Shown here one piece after another: positions 1-9,260 of a stretch of DNA of 64,000 nt. The notes beneath the pieces are model-generated. The model worked only from the letters and a program-made list of their open reading frames with translations. It searched no databases and was not told where the DNA came from. The DNA comes from Psychrobacter maritimus (GTDB lineage: Bacteria > Pseudomonadota > Gammaproteobacteria > Pseudomonadales > Moraxellaceae). Location of the stretch: positions 1 to 64,000 of the forward strand of contig NZ_CAJHAJ010000004.1 in assembly GCF_904846345.1 (NCBI RefSeq), in the 5' to 3' direction. The position numbers were made by a program, and so were the translations under genes. How positions within the stretch are numbered: position 1 is the stretch's first letter; each line of letters opens with the position of its first letter.

Positions 1-83
1 AACTTCTCACTTGTGGCAAGTCCGGTATGTCCTTGCCGATAGTATGCGATGACTTTTATCTTAAAGTCTAGGTCGTAATGCAT
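1..83 (-). CDS. IS3-family transposase OrfA, N-terminal fragment cut by the window edge
   Basis: The reading frame opens at ATG 83-81 on the minus strand and runs off the window after about 27 codons. It starts MHYDLDFKIKVIAYY, typical of the first helix of the helix-turn-helix OrfA proteins of IS3-family elements, which bind the terminal repeats. The start lies just inside the terminal repeat. Whether the transposase is intact cannot be judged. Confidence 0.65.
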   Translation of the reverse strand, partial: MHYDLDFKIKVIAYYRQGHTGLATSEK

Positions 84-89
84 AAAAAT

Positions 90-119
90 ACCCCATAAGT
101 TGTGTCCAACTTATGGGGT
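90..119 (-). repeat. 13-bp perfect inverted repeat inside the IS terminal region
   Basis: Arms at 90-102 and 107-119 are exact reverse complements (ACCCCATAAGTTG) with a four-base loop. In RNA this would be a strong hairpin immediately before the transposase start. It could hide the transposase ribosome-binding site from read-through transcripts, a device known from several IS families; here that role is inference. Confidence 0.75.
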
Positions 120-185
120 TCAGTTCAAATCAGCTACTGACTTGGAGGTTTGTTTTTATATTAACTTTCTATAGTTGTTTGAAAA

Positions 186-3083
186 CTACATATAGTTTTC
201 GATACTTGGGCAAGAGCACATAAGGTTCTTATCACCATAAGCATCATCAACGCGTGCCACACTCGGCCAGAATTTATGGGCACGAATGTAAGGCAGCGGG
301 AAGGCAGCCGTATCACGGCTGTACGGATGCGACCATTCGCTGCTGGTAATCATCGCCGCGGTATGCGGTGCATTGACCAACGGGTTGTCCTCTAACGTCC
401 AACCATCGTCGCCAGCTTTGGCTTTCATCGCTTCGGCTTTGATAGATTGTAGCGCACTGATAAAACGATCTAACTCTTCTTTAGACTCAGACTCAGTGGG
501 CTCAATCATCAAGGTGCCCGCTACTGGGAAACTCATCGTTGGTGAGTGGAAACCATAATCCATCAAGCGCTTAGCAATATCGCTTTCACTGATGCCAGTT
601 TCTTCCTTCAACGGACGAATATCGATGATACATTCGTGAGCGACGCGGCCGTTTTTGCCGGTATAAAGAACAGGGTAGTGGTCTTTCAGCTGGCTGGCAA
701 CATAGTTGGCATTTAATAGCGCAAGCTCAGTTGCTTTTAGCAGACCATCACGGCCCATCATGGCAATATACATCCATGAGATAGGTAAGATACTTGCTGA
801 ACCATAAGGTGCTGCCGATACCGCTGAGTAATCATTTTGCGCATTATGCACAGGGCTCAACGTATGGTTGGCCATAAATGGTGCTAAGTGTGCTTTCATT
901 CCGATAGGGCCCATGCCTGGACCGCCGCCGCCATGTGGGATACAGAAGGTTTTATGCAAGTTCATATGCAGTACGTCTGCTCCAACATCAGCAGGCTGCA
1001 TCATGCCGACTTGCGCATTCATGTTGGCGCCATCCATATAGACCTGACCGCCATGTTTATGAATCAAATCACAAATATGACGAATGCCTTCTTCAAACAC
1101 ACCGTGCGTCGATGGATAAGTAATCATCAAGGCACCTAGATTGGCGCTGTGTTCTTCACATTTAGCGGTCAAGTCATCGATGTCTACGTTACCGTTGTCA
1201 TCGGTTTTGACCACGACTACTTTCATACCCATCATCATGGCGGTAGCAGGGTTGGTACCGTGCGCTGACATTGGAATCAAGCAAACATCACGATCCGTCT
1301 CGCCCAATGACTCATGGTAACGACGGATTGCTAAGAGACCAGCATATTCACCTGAAGCGCCAGAGTTTGGCTGCATAGACACTTCATCAAAACCTGTGAT
1401 GGCTTTCAGTTGCTCTTGCAAGCTATCAATCATCGCAATGTAGCCGGTGACTTGATCGCGTGGTGCAAATGGATGCACATTGGCAAATTCAGGCCACGTA
1501 ATCGGCAGCATCTCACTGGTCGCGTTCAATTTCATGGTACAGCTACCAAGTGAAATCATGCTACGGTTCATCGCCAAATCTTTGTCTTCAAGCGATTTTA
1601 AGTAGCGCAGCATTTCATGTTCGGTATGATGCGTGTTAAAGACTGGATGGGTCAAGATATCGTCAGTACGCAAGTGGGCGCTATCAAGTGATACGCTAGC
1701 CGCTTCAGGTAAATCGTGTGATTTATTGACAAATAGCTGAGTTAAGACGTTAAAGTCCTGCGCATCGCTGATTTCACTGAACGCAACGCCAAGCTTACTG
1801 TCGCCCAAACGCCATAAGTTATAGCCAACATTGTCCGCATTTTCAAAAATCTGCGTCGCCAGCTTCTCTGAACCACAATCAATAACAACCGTATCGAAGA
1901 ACTGCTCATGTACCACATTTAAATTGCTATCGTTAGCTTGTTTAATAACATTCGCAAAGGCAGTCGCAAAGGCATGGATACGAGTCGCGATACGCTTGAC
2001 GCCACCTGGACCATGATACACCGCATACATACCCGCTAGATTAGCAAGCAATACTTGTGAGGTACAGATGTTTGAGTTGGCTTTTTCGCGGCGGATATGC
2101 TGCTCGCGGGTTTGTAATGCCATACGCAATGCAGTATTGCCTTGTGAATCTTTTGAGACACCGATGATACGACCAGGTGCTGAGCGTTTGGCTTTATCAG
2201 AGAAGGCAAAGTAGGCGGCGTGTGGACCACCAAAGCCCATTGGAATACCAAAACGCTGGGTGCTACCCAATGCGACGTCTGCGCCCATATCGGCTGGTGA
2301 TTTTAATAGCACCAAGCTCATGATGTCACTGACGACACTCACGTAGGTTTTGTTTTTCTTCACCGCTGCGATAACGTCGGTTAAGTCTTTTACATCGCCC
2401 TCAACACCGACGTATTGGAAAATAGCACCAAAATAATCGCCTGATTTGGCGGTTTCAAAATCACCAACCACCACTTCCCAGCCGAAATACTTGGCACGAG
2501 TATTGATGACATCTAAGGTTTGTGGATAGATACGGTCATCAACAAAAAACTGATTTGATTTGCTTTTGCTCACACGCTTTGACATGGCCATCGCTTCTGC
2601 CGCAGCAGTTGCTTCGTCAAGTAATGACGCGCCAGCCATCTCTAAACCAGTCAAATCAATACAAACTTGCTGGAAGTTTAGCAATGCTTCTAGGCGACCT
2701 TGGGCGATTTCAGCTTGATAAGGGGTATAAGCGGTGTACCAACCTGGATTTTCAAGCACATTACGCTGAATAACCGCTGGCATGCGCACAGGCGAGTAAC
2801 CTTGACCGATATAGCTCTTATTAACCGTGATGTCGTCTGCCATGGTACGTAATTTAGCAAGCGCGGCATGCTCACTCATCGCCACAGGCAAATCTAGCTC
2901 TTTATGCAAGCGCACAGGCTCAGGCACGGTATCGTTGATGAAGCTCGCCATGTCTTTATAGCCAACTGCGCTGAGCAGGTCAGCTTGCTTGGTCTCATTT
3001 GAGCCTAGATGACGATAGACAAATTCAGCTTCGTTGAATAAACCTTTAAAGGTATCAAGCGTTGGGTTTTGAGAAATAGTCAT
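186..3083 (-). CDS. gcvP: Glycine dehydrogenase (decarboxylating), P protein of the glycine cleavage system
   Basis: The P protein decarboxylates glycine with PLP and passes the aminomethyl group to the lipoyl arm of GcvH. The 965 residues match the usual single-chain homodimeric form, with the two aminotransferase-like halves fused. The PLP lysine is K711 in the motif NLHKTF, followed by the glycine-rich GGGGPGMGPIG loop. It is the last gene of the gcv operon, 83 bases after a nitroreductase gene. The stop codon is embedded in an 8-bp palindrome (181-200), and an IS3-family element begins 59 bases downstream, so the native downstream context may have been lost. Expression is expected to depend on the glycine riboswitch ahead of gcvT. 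Confidence 0.97.
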   Translation of the reverse strand: MTISQNPTLDTFKGLFNEAEFVYRHLGSNETKQADLLSAVGYKDMASFINDTVPEPVRLHKELDLPVAMSEHAALAKLRTMADDITVNKSYIGQGYSPVRMPAVIQRNVLENPGWYTAYTPYQAEIAQGRLEALLNFQQVCIDLTGLEMAGASLLDEATAAAEAMAMSKRVSKSKSNQFFVDDRIYPQTLDVINTRAKYFGWEVVVGDFETAKSGDYFGAIFQYVGVEGDVKDLTDVIAAVKKNKTYVSVVSDIMSLVLLKSPADMGADVALGSTQRFGIPMGFGGPHAAYFAFSDKAKRSAPGRIIGVSKDSQGNTALRMALQTREQHIRREKANSNICTSQVLLANLAGMYAVYHGPGGVKRIATRIHAFATAFANVIKQANDSNLNVVHEQFFDTVVIDCGSEKLATQIFENADNVGYNLWRLGDSKLGVAFSEISDAQDFNVLTQLFVNKSHDLPEAASVSLDSAHLRTDDILTHPVFNTHHTEHEMLRYLKSLEDKDLAMNRSMISLGSCTMKLNATSEMLPITWPEFANVHPFAPRDQVTGYIAMIDSLQEQLKAITGFDEVSMQPNSGASGEYAGLLAIRRYHESLGETDRDVCLIPMSAHGTNPATAMMMGMKVVVVKTDDNGNVDIDDLTAKCEEHSANLGALMITYPSTHGVFEEGIRHICDLIHKHGGQVYMDGANMNAQVGMMQPADVGADVLHMNLHKTFCIPHGGGGPGMGPIGMKAHLAPFMANHTLSPVHNAQNDYSAVSAAPYGSASILPISWMYIAMMGRDGLLKATELALLNANYVASQLKDHYPVLYTGKNGRVAHECIIDIRPLKEETGISESDIAKRLMDYGFHSPTMSFPVAGTLMIEPTESESKEELDRFISALQSIKAEAMKAKAGDDGWTLEDNPLVNAPHTAAMITSSEWSHPYSRDTAAFPLPYIRAHKFWPSVARVDDAYGDKNLMCSCPSIENYM

Positions 3084-3166
3084 GAGAGTCCTTGGTTAAG
3101 GGAGTAATAAAGGGATGGCTAAAATAACTAATAACTAGTAATAATAACTAATGACGGCTTACAGTT

Positions 3167-3937
3167 TTAGACGTAATGGACAAACTGCTCTTGGTCAAAG
3201 CGGAACTGGGTGTTGTAAACGCCATTATCAGCGCGCTCACCAGCACCAATCATCATAATGATATGCTGGTCGTTGCTTAAGTTTAATAGGCGTTTCATAG
3301 CAGGCTCATCAAAGCCGCCCATCGGACAGCTATCAAAACCGTGCGCGCGTAGGGCAAGCATGAGGTTTTCAGCGGCAAGGGCGGTATTGTTGGTGGCCCA
3401 GTTTTTGGTGTCTTCAAAGGTATAGTAAGGGGACTTAATCGGACCTTTTACGCGTCTAAATACTTGAGTCGCACTCCATTTTGCCGCTGATATTACGTTA
3501 ACTGGTCCGCGTAAAAAGTCCATAGCCACGACTTTGGTGTAGTAGTCTTTGACTTTTTTTGGTACGGGTGTATCAGGGTATTCGCGCAATATCTGCTGAG
3601 CGTGATCCTGCCAGATATCGGTACGCGCAACGATTGCAATCAAGCGTGCGGCGGTTTTTGCCGCATTTTGATTCATGCAATTTTTTACCGCGCGTTTGCG
3701 ATTGTCAGCATCGTCAATCACATAAAATTCCCACGGCTGTAGATTGCTTGAGTTCGGCGCGAGCATGGCCAAACGCAGACAGTCTGCTAACACGTCATCA
3801 GGTATCTTTGTGTCGGTAAAGCGACGAACGGAACGACGTGATTCAACCACTTCGCGAAACGCTTGCAGCTGCGGGGTATGAGTAGGCGTCGCAGTATTGT
3901 CTTTAAGGTCAGTGCTAAAGGTCATATTAGAATCCAT
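3167..3937 (-). CDS. Nitroreductase-family FMN oxidoreductase inside the gcv operon
   Basis: A 256-residue nitroreductase-fold protein. The FMN phosphate-binding signature SRRSVRRF (residues about 33-40) is followed by LAPNSSNLQPWEFYVI, the conserved active-site region. The C-terminal half has the usual ENLMLALRAHGFDSCPMGG segment. Family members reduce nitroaromatics, quinones or flavins with NAD(P)H; the substrate here cannot be told from sequence. It lies between gcvH (262 bases upstream) and gcvP (83 bases downstream) on the same strand, an unusual place for it. A link to glycine metabolism is not established. The first ATG was kept; a second ATG four codons later is possible. Confidence 0.88.
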   Translation of the reverse strand: MDSNMTFSTDLKDNTATPTHTPQLQAFREVVESRRSVRRFTDTKIPDDVLADCLRLAMLAPNSSNLQPWEFYVIDDADNRKRAVKNCMNQNAAKTAARLIAIVARTDIWQDHAQQILREYPDTPVPKKVKDYYTKVVAMDFLRGPVNVISAAKWSATQVFRRVKGPIKSPYYTFEDTKNWATNNTALAAENLMLALRAHGFDSCPMGGFDEPAMKRLLNLSNDQHIIMMIGAGERADNGVYNTQFRFDQEQFVHYV

Positions 3938-4199
3938 ACTGGGGATTGAATGATCAACTTAGGTCAGTATTGAGTGCAACTTTTCAATAGTGTCTGACAA
4001 GTGGTTAATACGAGTAATCGAATAGCGATTGGCAGTAGTCAATTGAGCGATAAATAGGTTAAAAAAGGCGTACAGATATCAGCTGACGCCAATATCTGTC
4101 ATAGCAAGTTACATTTTTAAAGCTACATTTTTAAGATTGCAAATAGCGATATTTCATTTCAGTCAAATAGCGCTTTTCAGCAAGGAAGCAAAGCTGATA

Positions 4200-4580
4200 T
4201 TACAGCTCGTTTTCGTACTCATCAGCAGTTAGCAGCGCTTCGTAGTCAGCGATGTTGTCAGGCTTCATTCTAAAGAACCAACCTTCACCGTATGGGTCAG
4301 AGTTGATGATTTCTGGATCATCTTCTAATGCTTCGTTGATGGCAACGACTTCACCTGAGAGAGGCGCGTAAACGTCAGAGGCCGCTTTTACTGACTCTAC
4401 GACTGAGATTTCGTCATCAACGGCGATGATGTCACCCACGTCTGGCAATTCAACAAACACCACGTCACCCAATAGGTCTTGAGCATGGTCAGTGATACCA
4501 ACAGTGATAGTACCGTCGTCTTCTAGGCGTAGCCACTCGTGGCTGGCGATGTATTTTAGTTCTGCTGGGATATTGCTCAT
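4200..4580 (-). CDS. gcvH: Glycine cleavage system H protein
   Basis: The 126-residue lipoyl carrier shuttles the aminomethyl intermediate between the P and T proteins. The lipoylated lysine is K65 in ESVKAASD, and the surrounding beta-hammerhead pattern (YAPLSGEVV) is intact. Length is normal for bacterial GcvH. A GAGAGA ribosome-binding site precedes the ATG. It lies 69 bases downstream of gcvT, on the same strand, and should be cotranscribed under the glycine riboswitch. The 262 bases after it contain no gene and no clear terminator. Confidence 0.97.
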   Translation of the reverse strand: MSNIPAELKYIASHEWLRLEDDGTITVGITDHAQDLLGDVVFVELPDVGDIIAVDDEISVVESVKAASDVYAPLSGEVVAINEALEDDPEIINSDPYGEGWFFRMKPDNIADYEALLTADEYENEL

Positions 4581-4649
4581 GGTCTCTCTCCTAAGTGATA
4601 GAGGATGGTTAACAAAAATAGTGGAAGCTAATAATAGAATTTATAATGA

Positions 4650-5852
4650 CTACGAGTCAAACTGCTGCTTGCCATTACGGACAAACGGTAGCTTAAGGAC
4701 GCGTACATCGACAAACTTACCTTTGCCGCGCAAATCGACCTGAACGCTATCGTCATCGGATAAGCTGGCAGGGACACGGGCAATGGCAATCGAATTTTTT
4801 AGGCTAGGGGAGAAGGTGCCACTGGTAATGAGACCAGTTTGCTCATTGTCCGTGCCTTGATTGATGGTGACTGTCATGCCTTCACGCAATACGCCGCGCG
4901 TCGTCAATAGTAAGCCGACTTGTTTCATGGCGGTGTTGTCGTCTTTTGCTTGCTGACGCTTACTTACTAAGGCTTCACGACCGATAAAGTCACGCTCGTC
5001 TTTTAGCGCCAGCGTCCAGCCCATGTTGCACTCATAAGGGCTGGTTTCTTCATTCATATCATGACCATAAAGGTTCATGCCCGCTTCCATACGCAAGGTA
5101 TCACGCGCGCCAAGGCCAGCAGGTTTAACGCCATTGGCTTTTAATTGCTCAAAGAACGCTGGAGCATCATCGCCATGCATAATCACTTCGACGCCATCTT
5201 CACCCGTGTAGCCGGTACGAGCAACGAACCAATCTGTGCCTTCGATGTCTGTTAAATCAGCACCAACGAAAGGCTTAAGTCCCGACAAGGTATCTGCCCA
5301 GCTCGGTTTAACTTGCGCCAGTTTTTCAACCGCATTTGGTCCTTGTACGGCAATCATCGCAAGCTCTGGACGCTCGGTGATGGTAATGTCAAAGCCTTTA
5401 GCGACTTTTTCAAACTGTACCATGTCTTTATCGCGAGTAGCAGCGTTTGAGACGATACGGTATTCGGTAGCGTCTTCATTCATCAGGTAAACGATTAAGT
5501 CATCGATGATACCGCCTTGCTCATTGAGCATGCCAGAATATAGCGCCTTACCGACGGTTTTTAATTTATCAACATCATTGGCAAGCAGCTTTTGGAGCCA
5601 TGCTTTAGCGTCAGCGCCTTTAACATCAGCGACGACCATATGTGAGACATCAAACATACCGGCATCGGTACGCACGGCTTCGTGCTCTTCGATTTGTGAA
5701 CCATAATGGATTGGCAATTCCCAACCAGAAAAATCCACCAGTTTGCCATCACTATCAACGTGAGACTGGTAAAGAGGCGTGCGTTTAGGAGCTGAAGTAC
5801 TTGTGCTTTGAGAGCTGGCGTTTTGAGAATTGGCGTTTTGAGTGTCGGTCAT
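4650..5852 (-). CDS. gcvT: Aminomethyltransferase, T protein of the glycine cleavage system
   Basis: The T protein transfers the one-carbon unit from aminomethyl-lipoyl GcvH to tetrahydrofolate, releasing ammonia. The family signature around FDVSHM (residues about 67-72) and the folate-domain motif [11 protein letters not shown] are present. At 400 residues it is longer than the usual ~365, because of a low-complexity Asn/Gln/Ser/Thr-rich N-terminus of about 22 residues ([15 protein letters not shown]) before the conserved RTPLYQSH start of the domain. The ATG at 5852 has a good AAGGA ribosome site, so the extension is probably translated. It is the first gene of the operon, 170 bases downstream of the riboswitch. 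Confidence 0.97.
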   Translation of the reverse strand: MTDTQNANSQNASSQSTSTSAPKRTPLYQSHVDSDGKLVDFSGWELPIHYGSQIEEHEAVRTDAGMFDVSHMVVADVKGADAKAWLQKLLANDVDKLKTVGKALYSGMLNEQGGIIDDLIVYLMNEDATEYRIVSNAATRDKDMVQFEKVAKGFDITITERPELAMIAVQGPNAVEKLAQVKPSWADTLSGLKPFVGADLTDIEGTDWFVARTGYTGEDGVEVIMHGDDAPAFFEQLKANGVKPAGLGARDTLRMEAGMNLYGHDMNEETSPYECNMGWTLALKDERDFIGREALVSKRQQAKDDNTAMKQVGLLLTTRGVLREGMTVTINQGTDNEQTGLITSGTFSPSLKNSIAIARVPASLSDDDSVQVDLRGKGKFVDVRVLKLPFVRNGKQQFDS

Positions 5853-6019
5853 AACAAATCCTTATGTGTACATCAGTCGTACTCGGTAGAGTAATGAGCG
5901 ATGTGCAGTATCATAGTAGCGAGAAGCAATATTGCAGGGTGCAAGCATTGCAACCAAGGGTAGCACAGAAAAAAAATATAAAGCAGTAAGCCAAACTAAC
6001 GCTGAACGTCGGTTTAAGC

Positions 6020-6362
6020 AAAAGCCCTATCTGTCCTGTAACCTGAGATTTTCAACACGAACCATCATTTTTTTTAAGCATCTATTTGCAAAAAAATAGC
6101 AATGATGTCGCATTTTCTCCCCTTCGGTGGGTAAGGCGTCGTCCGTCCTTACCGCTCTCCAGATTTGTTATGCCTTGTGTTTGGGTGTGCTACGCGATTG
6201 ACGGTAGACAGCGAAACAGTCGTGGCATGTGTTTTTCAGTCCTTTTACCTGAGCGATTGGCAGGGTATATGCGCCTTCGGTGGTCTTGTTACAACTATCA
6301 ACGCAACTCATTAAATAAGTGCATCTGACATCGTGCCCAAGACTCTCTCCTGAAAAACGCTT
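6020..6362 (-). ncRNA. Tandem glycine riboswitch upstream of gcvT
   Basis: Read on the minus strand, two copies of the glycine aptamer core are visible. Aptamer 1 (about 6360-6231) runs CAGGAGAGAG, then ACCGAAGG, then CTCAGGTAAAAGGACTG. Aptamer 2 (about 6165-6022) runs CTGGAGAGCGG, then ACCGAAGGGG, then CTCAGGTTACAGGACAG. These are the conserved blocks of the glycine riboswitch (Rfam gcvT element). The linker between aptamers is about 65 bases, longer than the short linkers often seen. Aptamer 2 has an extended, AT-rich inner stem (about 6060-6112). Some 170 bases separate the second aptamer from the gcvT start; they contain a U-rich run near 5972-5980 that may belong to the expression platform. 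Confidence 0.93.
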
Positions 6363-6364
6363 TT

Positions 6365-6393
6365 ATTATGAAAGGTTAATGGTTTTTTTACAA
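6365..6393 (-). promoter_or_regulatory. Sigma-70 promoter of the gcv operon
   Basis: On the minus strand, TTGTAA (6393-6388) and CATAAT (6370-6365) are separated by 17 bases. The predicted transcript start near 6358 coincides with the first base of the riboswitch, which supports both calls. Confidence 0.75.
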
Positions 6394-6701
6394 GCCACCG
6401 CATGGATTAAAGTGAATAATTTAACCAAAATGCGCTTTTTTAGAGATATTTAGGCAAATAAACCGCTAAAAAAGCCAATTTTTTGCGCCTGTACAAAGCA
6501 ACATAAGGCAATCAAAAGCCATCTCGTTAAAGCCTGCTACGCAAAGCCACTATTGAAAGTCGGGCAAATTATGCTAGGCTAGCAACCATTATTCCTCATT
6601 CATTTCATCTAAGCTATTTAATACAGGCTATTTAATACCAGTCATTTGATAACTGTTTTAATTGATGGTTTTTAACCTTTCGTGCTCAATAGGTGCCCTT
6701 T
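6394..6701. other. Intergenic region between the gcv promoter and the YcgL gene
   Basis: No coding potential is visible. It should hold the promoter for the rightward YcgL gene; TTGAAA (6553-6558) and TAGGCT (6575-6580) with a 16-base spacer is one weak candidate. A 12-bp direct repeat, GCTATTTAATAC, occurs at 6613-6624 and 6627-6638. Confidence 0.5.
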
Positions 6702-7022
6702 ATGCATTGCGATATTTACAAATTTCCCAAACACAATGATATGTACGTCTATATTGCTCGTCCTGATTATCCTAACGATACCGACGAGATTAAAGACTGG
6801 CTTGGCGTATTACCGAAAGACTTCCGTGCAGGCTTAGGGCGCAGTCAGTTTGTTATGCATCTAGATTTGGCAACTACGGCAACGCTTGCGCGGGTTGATA
6901 AAGAAGAAGTATTGGCGAAATTACAATCACAAGGCTATTTTGTACAAATGCCGCCGCAAGATGTCATGCGCCGCCAAGCCGAGTTGCGCGCCCGTGAAGC
7001 ACAAGACAATATCTACGACTAG
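6702..7022 (+). CDS. YcgL-domain protein
   Basis: A 106-residue protein of the YcgL family (DUF709), small proteins common in gammaproteobacteria with no firm biochemical function. It begins MHCDIYKFPKHNDMYVYI and contains the family features W-L-G-V-LP, LGRSQFVMHLDL and the Gln-rich closing segment YFVQMPPQD. An earlier in-frame GTG at 6693 would add three residues, but the ATG at 6702 lines up with the family start. It stands alone, divergent from the gcv operon. Confidence 0.85.
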   Translation: MHCDIYKFPKHNDMYVYIARPDYPNDTDEIKDWLGVLPKDFRAGLGRSQFVMHLDLATTATLARVDKEEVLAKLQSQGYFVQMPPQDVMRRQAELRAREAQDNIYD

Positions 7023-7373
7023 TGCACTTATTTTAAAGTGCTGCTTTTAAGTTGTATGGCAATCTTATTTTCAATGTGTCTTATTTTATAAAGCAACTAA
7101 CGGCAACTGAAGGTAAATATAGGTCAGTGGCCAAGTGGTAGCCAGTCATAATCGGTGCTAATAACAACTCAACTGGCGATGCGACCAATTGATAAAAAAC
7201 GTTACCAAACAGTGGTCAGCATGCACTTTATTTAGAAGTCGTGATAAACTAGCAGCCTATTCAGTACAGATGTCGATGATGTAGTCGGCCCCATTTTTAG
7301 TACGACAGAACGTACCCTATACCGCTAGACACATAACGTGTCGCCGGTGATAAATGCAGGTAACCAAACACGT
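7023..7373. other. Intergenic region without a recognisable gene
   Basis: It starts with a short hairpin (GCACTT at 7024-7029 pairing with AAGTGC at 7036-7041, then TGCTTTT) that may weakly terminate the YcgL transcript. The rest must contain the promoter of the downstream membrane-protein gene, but no convincing boxes or repeats stand out. Confidence 0.45.
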
Positions 7374-8045
7374 ATGGACTGGTTTAAAAGTATCTTACAC
7401 AGCTTACCATTGGAAGCCATCAGTGACATTCTCGGCGAGATTGCGATTTGGTGGGGGCAGCTGGTAAAAGACGTTCCAGCCGCAGACTTACCCATGTATG
7501 CGTATTTGGGCGGTGTCATTATCGTCTTGATACTTTGGCTACTGGTTGCTCGGGTTTTGCCGCGTCCACTTGGCGGTATGAGCTGGATGATGCTCTTTGC
7601 TGTCTTACTAGCTCCCGGTACAGCGCTTGGCGACCCTAGCGTGATTGCACCGGCCAGTATTAGCGTTGTCTACGCCATTATGATGAAAGACACAGCTGGT
7701 GCGATTGCTAATATGTTGCCAATATTGGTGGTATTGGTCGTCGGCTTGTTTGTGGGTTTTGTTTGGCAACTGATTCGCGGCGCGTTTGAGTCAAGCTTAG
7801 ATAAAGCCCGTAGCCGAACGGCAGAAGATACGCAAGCGACGATGCAGCTAACCAGTGGTAATTACTTGGCAGACAATGCTGGTTTAGCAGAGCCGTCTGC
7901 TGATTCAGCATTAATGGCTAAGCCTGAAATAACTAAACCCGAAATGGCTAAGACGGAAATAAATAAGCCTGCAGCTGAAGTCAGTTTAAAAAAAGACAAT
8001 AAGCCATTAAAGCAAGCGGATAGTGATAAATCTGATAAGCTTTAA
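7374..8045 (+). CDS. Hypothetical multi-pass membrane protein with a charged C-terminal tail
   Basis: I do not recognise a family. The protein (223 residues from ATG 7374) has about three hydrophobic segments: MYAYLGGVIIVLILWLLVA, a stretch around WMMLFAVLLAPGTALG, and MLPILVVLVVGLFVGFVW. The last ~90 residues are hydrophilic, rich in Lys, Ala, Pro and Glu, and contain a degenerate five-residue repeat (AKPEI-TKPEM-AKTEI-NKPAA). That looks like a low-complexity cytoplasmic tail. A GTG at 7338 could extend the frame by 12 residues. It precedes the MoxR/VWA genes on the same strand, but a terminator separates them, so joint function is not implied. Confidence 0.7.
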   Translation: MDWFKSILHSLPLEAISDILGEIAIWWGQLVKDVPAADLPMYAYLGGVIIVLILWLLVARVLPRPLGGMSWMMLFAVLLAPGTALGDPSVIAPASISVVYAIMMKDTAGAIANMLPILVVLVVGLFVGFVWQLIRGAFESSLDKARSRTAEDTQATMQLTSGNYLADNAGLAEPSADSALMAKPEITKPEMAKTEINKPAAEVSLKKDNKPLKQADSDKSDKL

Positions 8046-8076
8046 AGTAGAATTAAGCTTCATTAATTAAGATAGA

Positions 8077-8099
8077 AGACACCATGCGTGTCTTTTTTT
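8077..8099 (+). terminator. Rho-independent terminator after the membrane-protein gene
   Basis: AGACAC (8077-8082) pairs with GTGTCT (8088-8093) over a five-base loop and is followed by a run of T residues. Confidence 0.75.
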
Positions 8100-8131
8100 A
8101 TGTAAAAGCATTTTTATGTAAAAGTATTTTT
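8100..8131. repeat. 16-bp tandem duplication
   Basis: ATGTAAAAGCATTTTT (8100-8115) is followed directly by ATGTAAAAGTATTTTT (8116-8131), one mismatch. It lies right after the terminator and looks like a local slippage or duplication event. Confidence 0.8.
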
Positions 8132-8312
8132 TGCCGATTGAGGATATAAGTAATTAATGACTATTAAAACGATATCAGTATTATTTGTTAGCAACTGCGA
8201 ACGCATGAGTATTTTGGCAATTAAGGCAGCTGTGCTAGTCTAATTCATTATTTCTTATTCACCAATTGCCCCCTAATCCCTTTAATGTATAACAATAACT
8301 GAGACTTAGTTT

Positions 8313-9179
8313 ATGACAAACACGACCGATAAAACCAAGAAAACCTTTACCGGTACAGAAAGCTATATAGCCACCGATGATTTGCAATTGGCAGTCAATG
8401 CGGCGATGACTTTGCAAAAACCGCTGCTTATTAAAGGCGAGCCGGGCACTGGTAAGACGTTACTGGCTGAAGAAGTAGCAGAGAGTTTGGGTATGCCGCT
8501 GATTACATGGCATATCAAATCAACCACCAAAGCTGAGCAAGGGCTGTACGAGTATGATGCGGTATCGCGCTTGCGTGATTCACAAATGGGTGATGATAAG
8601 GTTTATGAGATTGGCAACTATATCAAGCCGGGTAAATTGTGGGATGCCTTTACCAGTAAAGAGCGCAGTGTGTTATTAATTGATGAGATTGATAAAGCTG
8701 ATATCGAGTTCCCCAATGACTTGCTTCATGAGCTGGATAAGATGTCATTTTATGTTTATGAGACAGGCGAGACCATCACCGCCGAGCAGCGTCCGGTGGT
8801 TATTATCACCTCAAACAATGAAAAAGAGCTGCCAGATGCGTTTTTGCGTCGTTGTTTCTTTCATTATATCGACTTCCCAGAAGAAGCAACCATGCGTCAA
8901 ATCATTGAAGTGCATTTCCCTGATATTCAAGAAAAGCTGGTCAATGATGCATTAGATATCTTTTATAAGCTACGTAATGTTCAAGGGCTTAAAAAGCCAC
9001 CATCGACGTCAGAGTTGGTTGATTGGTTAACGTTATTATTGGCCGATGATATGGCACAAGAAGAGCTGGAAGAAAACTTGCGCGGCGAAAAGTCTATCCC
9101 GCCATTATATGGTGCACTGCTTAAGAATGAAGCCGATGTGAACTTATTACAGCGTTTTGCCAATATGATGCGTCGCTAA
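8313..9179 (+). CDS. MoxR-family AAA+ ATPase
   Basis: A 288-residue AAA+ ATPase. Walker A is GEPGTGKTLL (residues about 43-52), Walker B is LLIDEIDKAD, sensor 1 is IITSNNEKELPDAFLRRC with the arginine finger region. MoxR ATPases act as chaperones that help metal or cofactor insertion or complex assembly, normally with a VWA-domain partner. Such a partner (CoxE-like) follows 81 bases downstream on the same strand. This pair lacks neighbouring dehydrogenase or chelatase subunits, so its client is unknown. Confidence 0.92.
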   Translation: MTNTTDKTKKTFTGTESYIATDDLQLAVNAAMTLQKPLLIKGEPGTGKTLLAEEVAESLGMPLITWHIKSTTKAEQGLYEYDAVSRLRDSQMGDDKVYEIGNYIKPGKLWDAFTSKERSVLLIDEIDKADIEFPNDLLHELDKMSFYVYETGETITAEQRPVVIITSNNEKELPDAFLRRCFFHYIDFPEEATMRQIIEVHFPDIQEKLVNDALDIFYKLRNVQGLKKPPSTSELVDWLTLLLADDMAQEELEENLRGEKSIPPLYGALLKNEADVNLLQRFANMMRR

Positions 9180-9260
9180 GCAACAGACCATTTGTCATGA
9201 TTAAAGCCAATGAAACGGCTTCACTCGTAACTATATCAGCCAATAAGTGATGCGACTCTT

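Larger units (their letters stand above)
1..127 (-). mobile_element. Left end of an IS3-family insertion sequence (IS150-like)
   Basis: The minus strand begins at 127 with TGAACTGAACCCCATAAGTTGG, which has the TGAACTG-ACCCC-AGTTGGAC pattern of IS3/IS150-group terminal repeats. A transposase start codon follows about 45 bases inside, as expected for these elements. Only one end is in the window, so the element's length, right repeat and target duplication cannot be seen. It sits 59 bases past the gcvP stop codon and points away from gcvP. Confidence 0.7.

Noticed and set aside
6086-6328. 80-codon plus-strand frame
   Set aside because: It lies antisense to the tandem glycine riboswitch and its sequence is explained by the conserved RNA.
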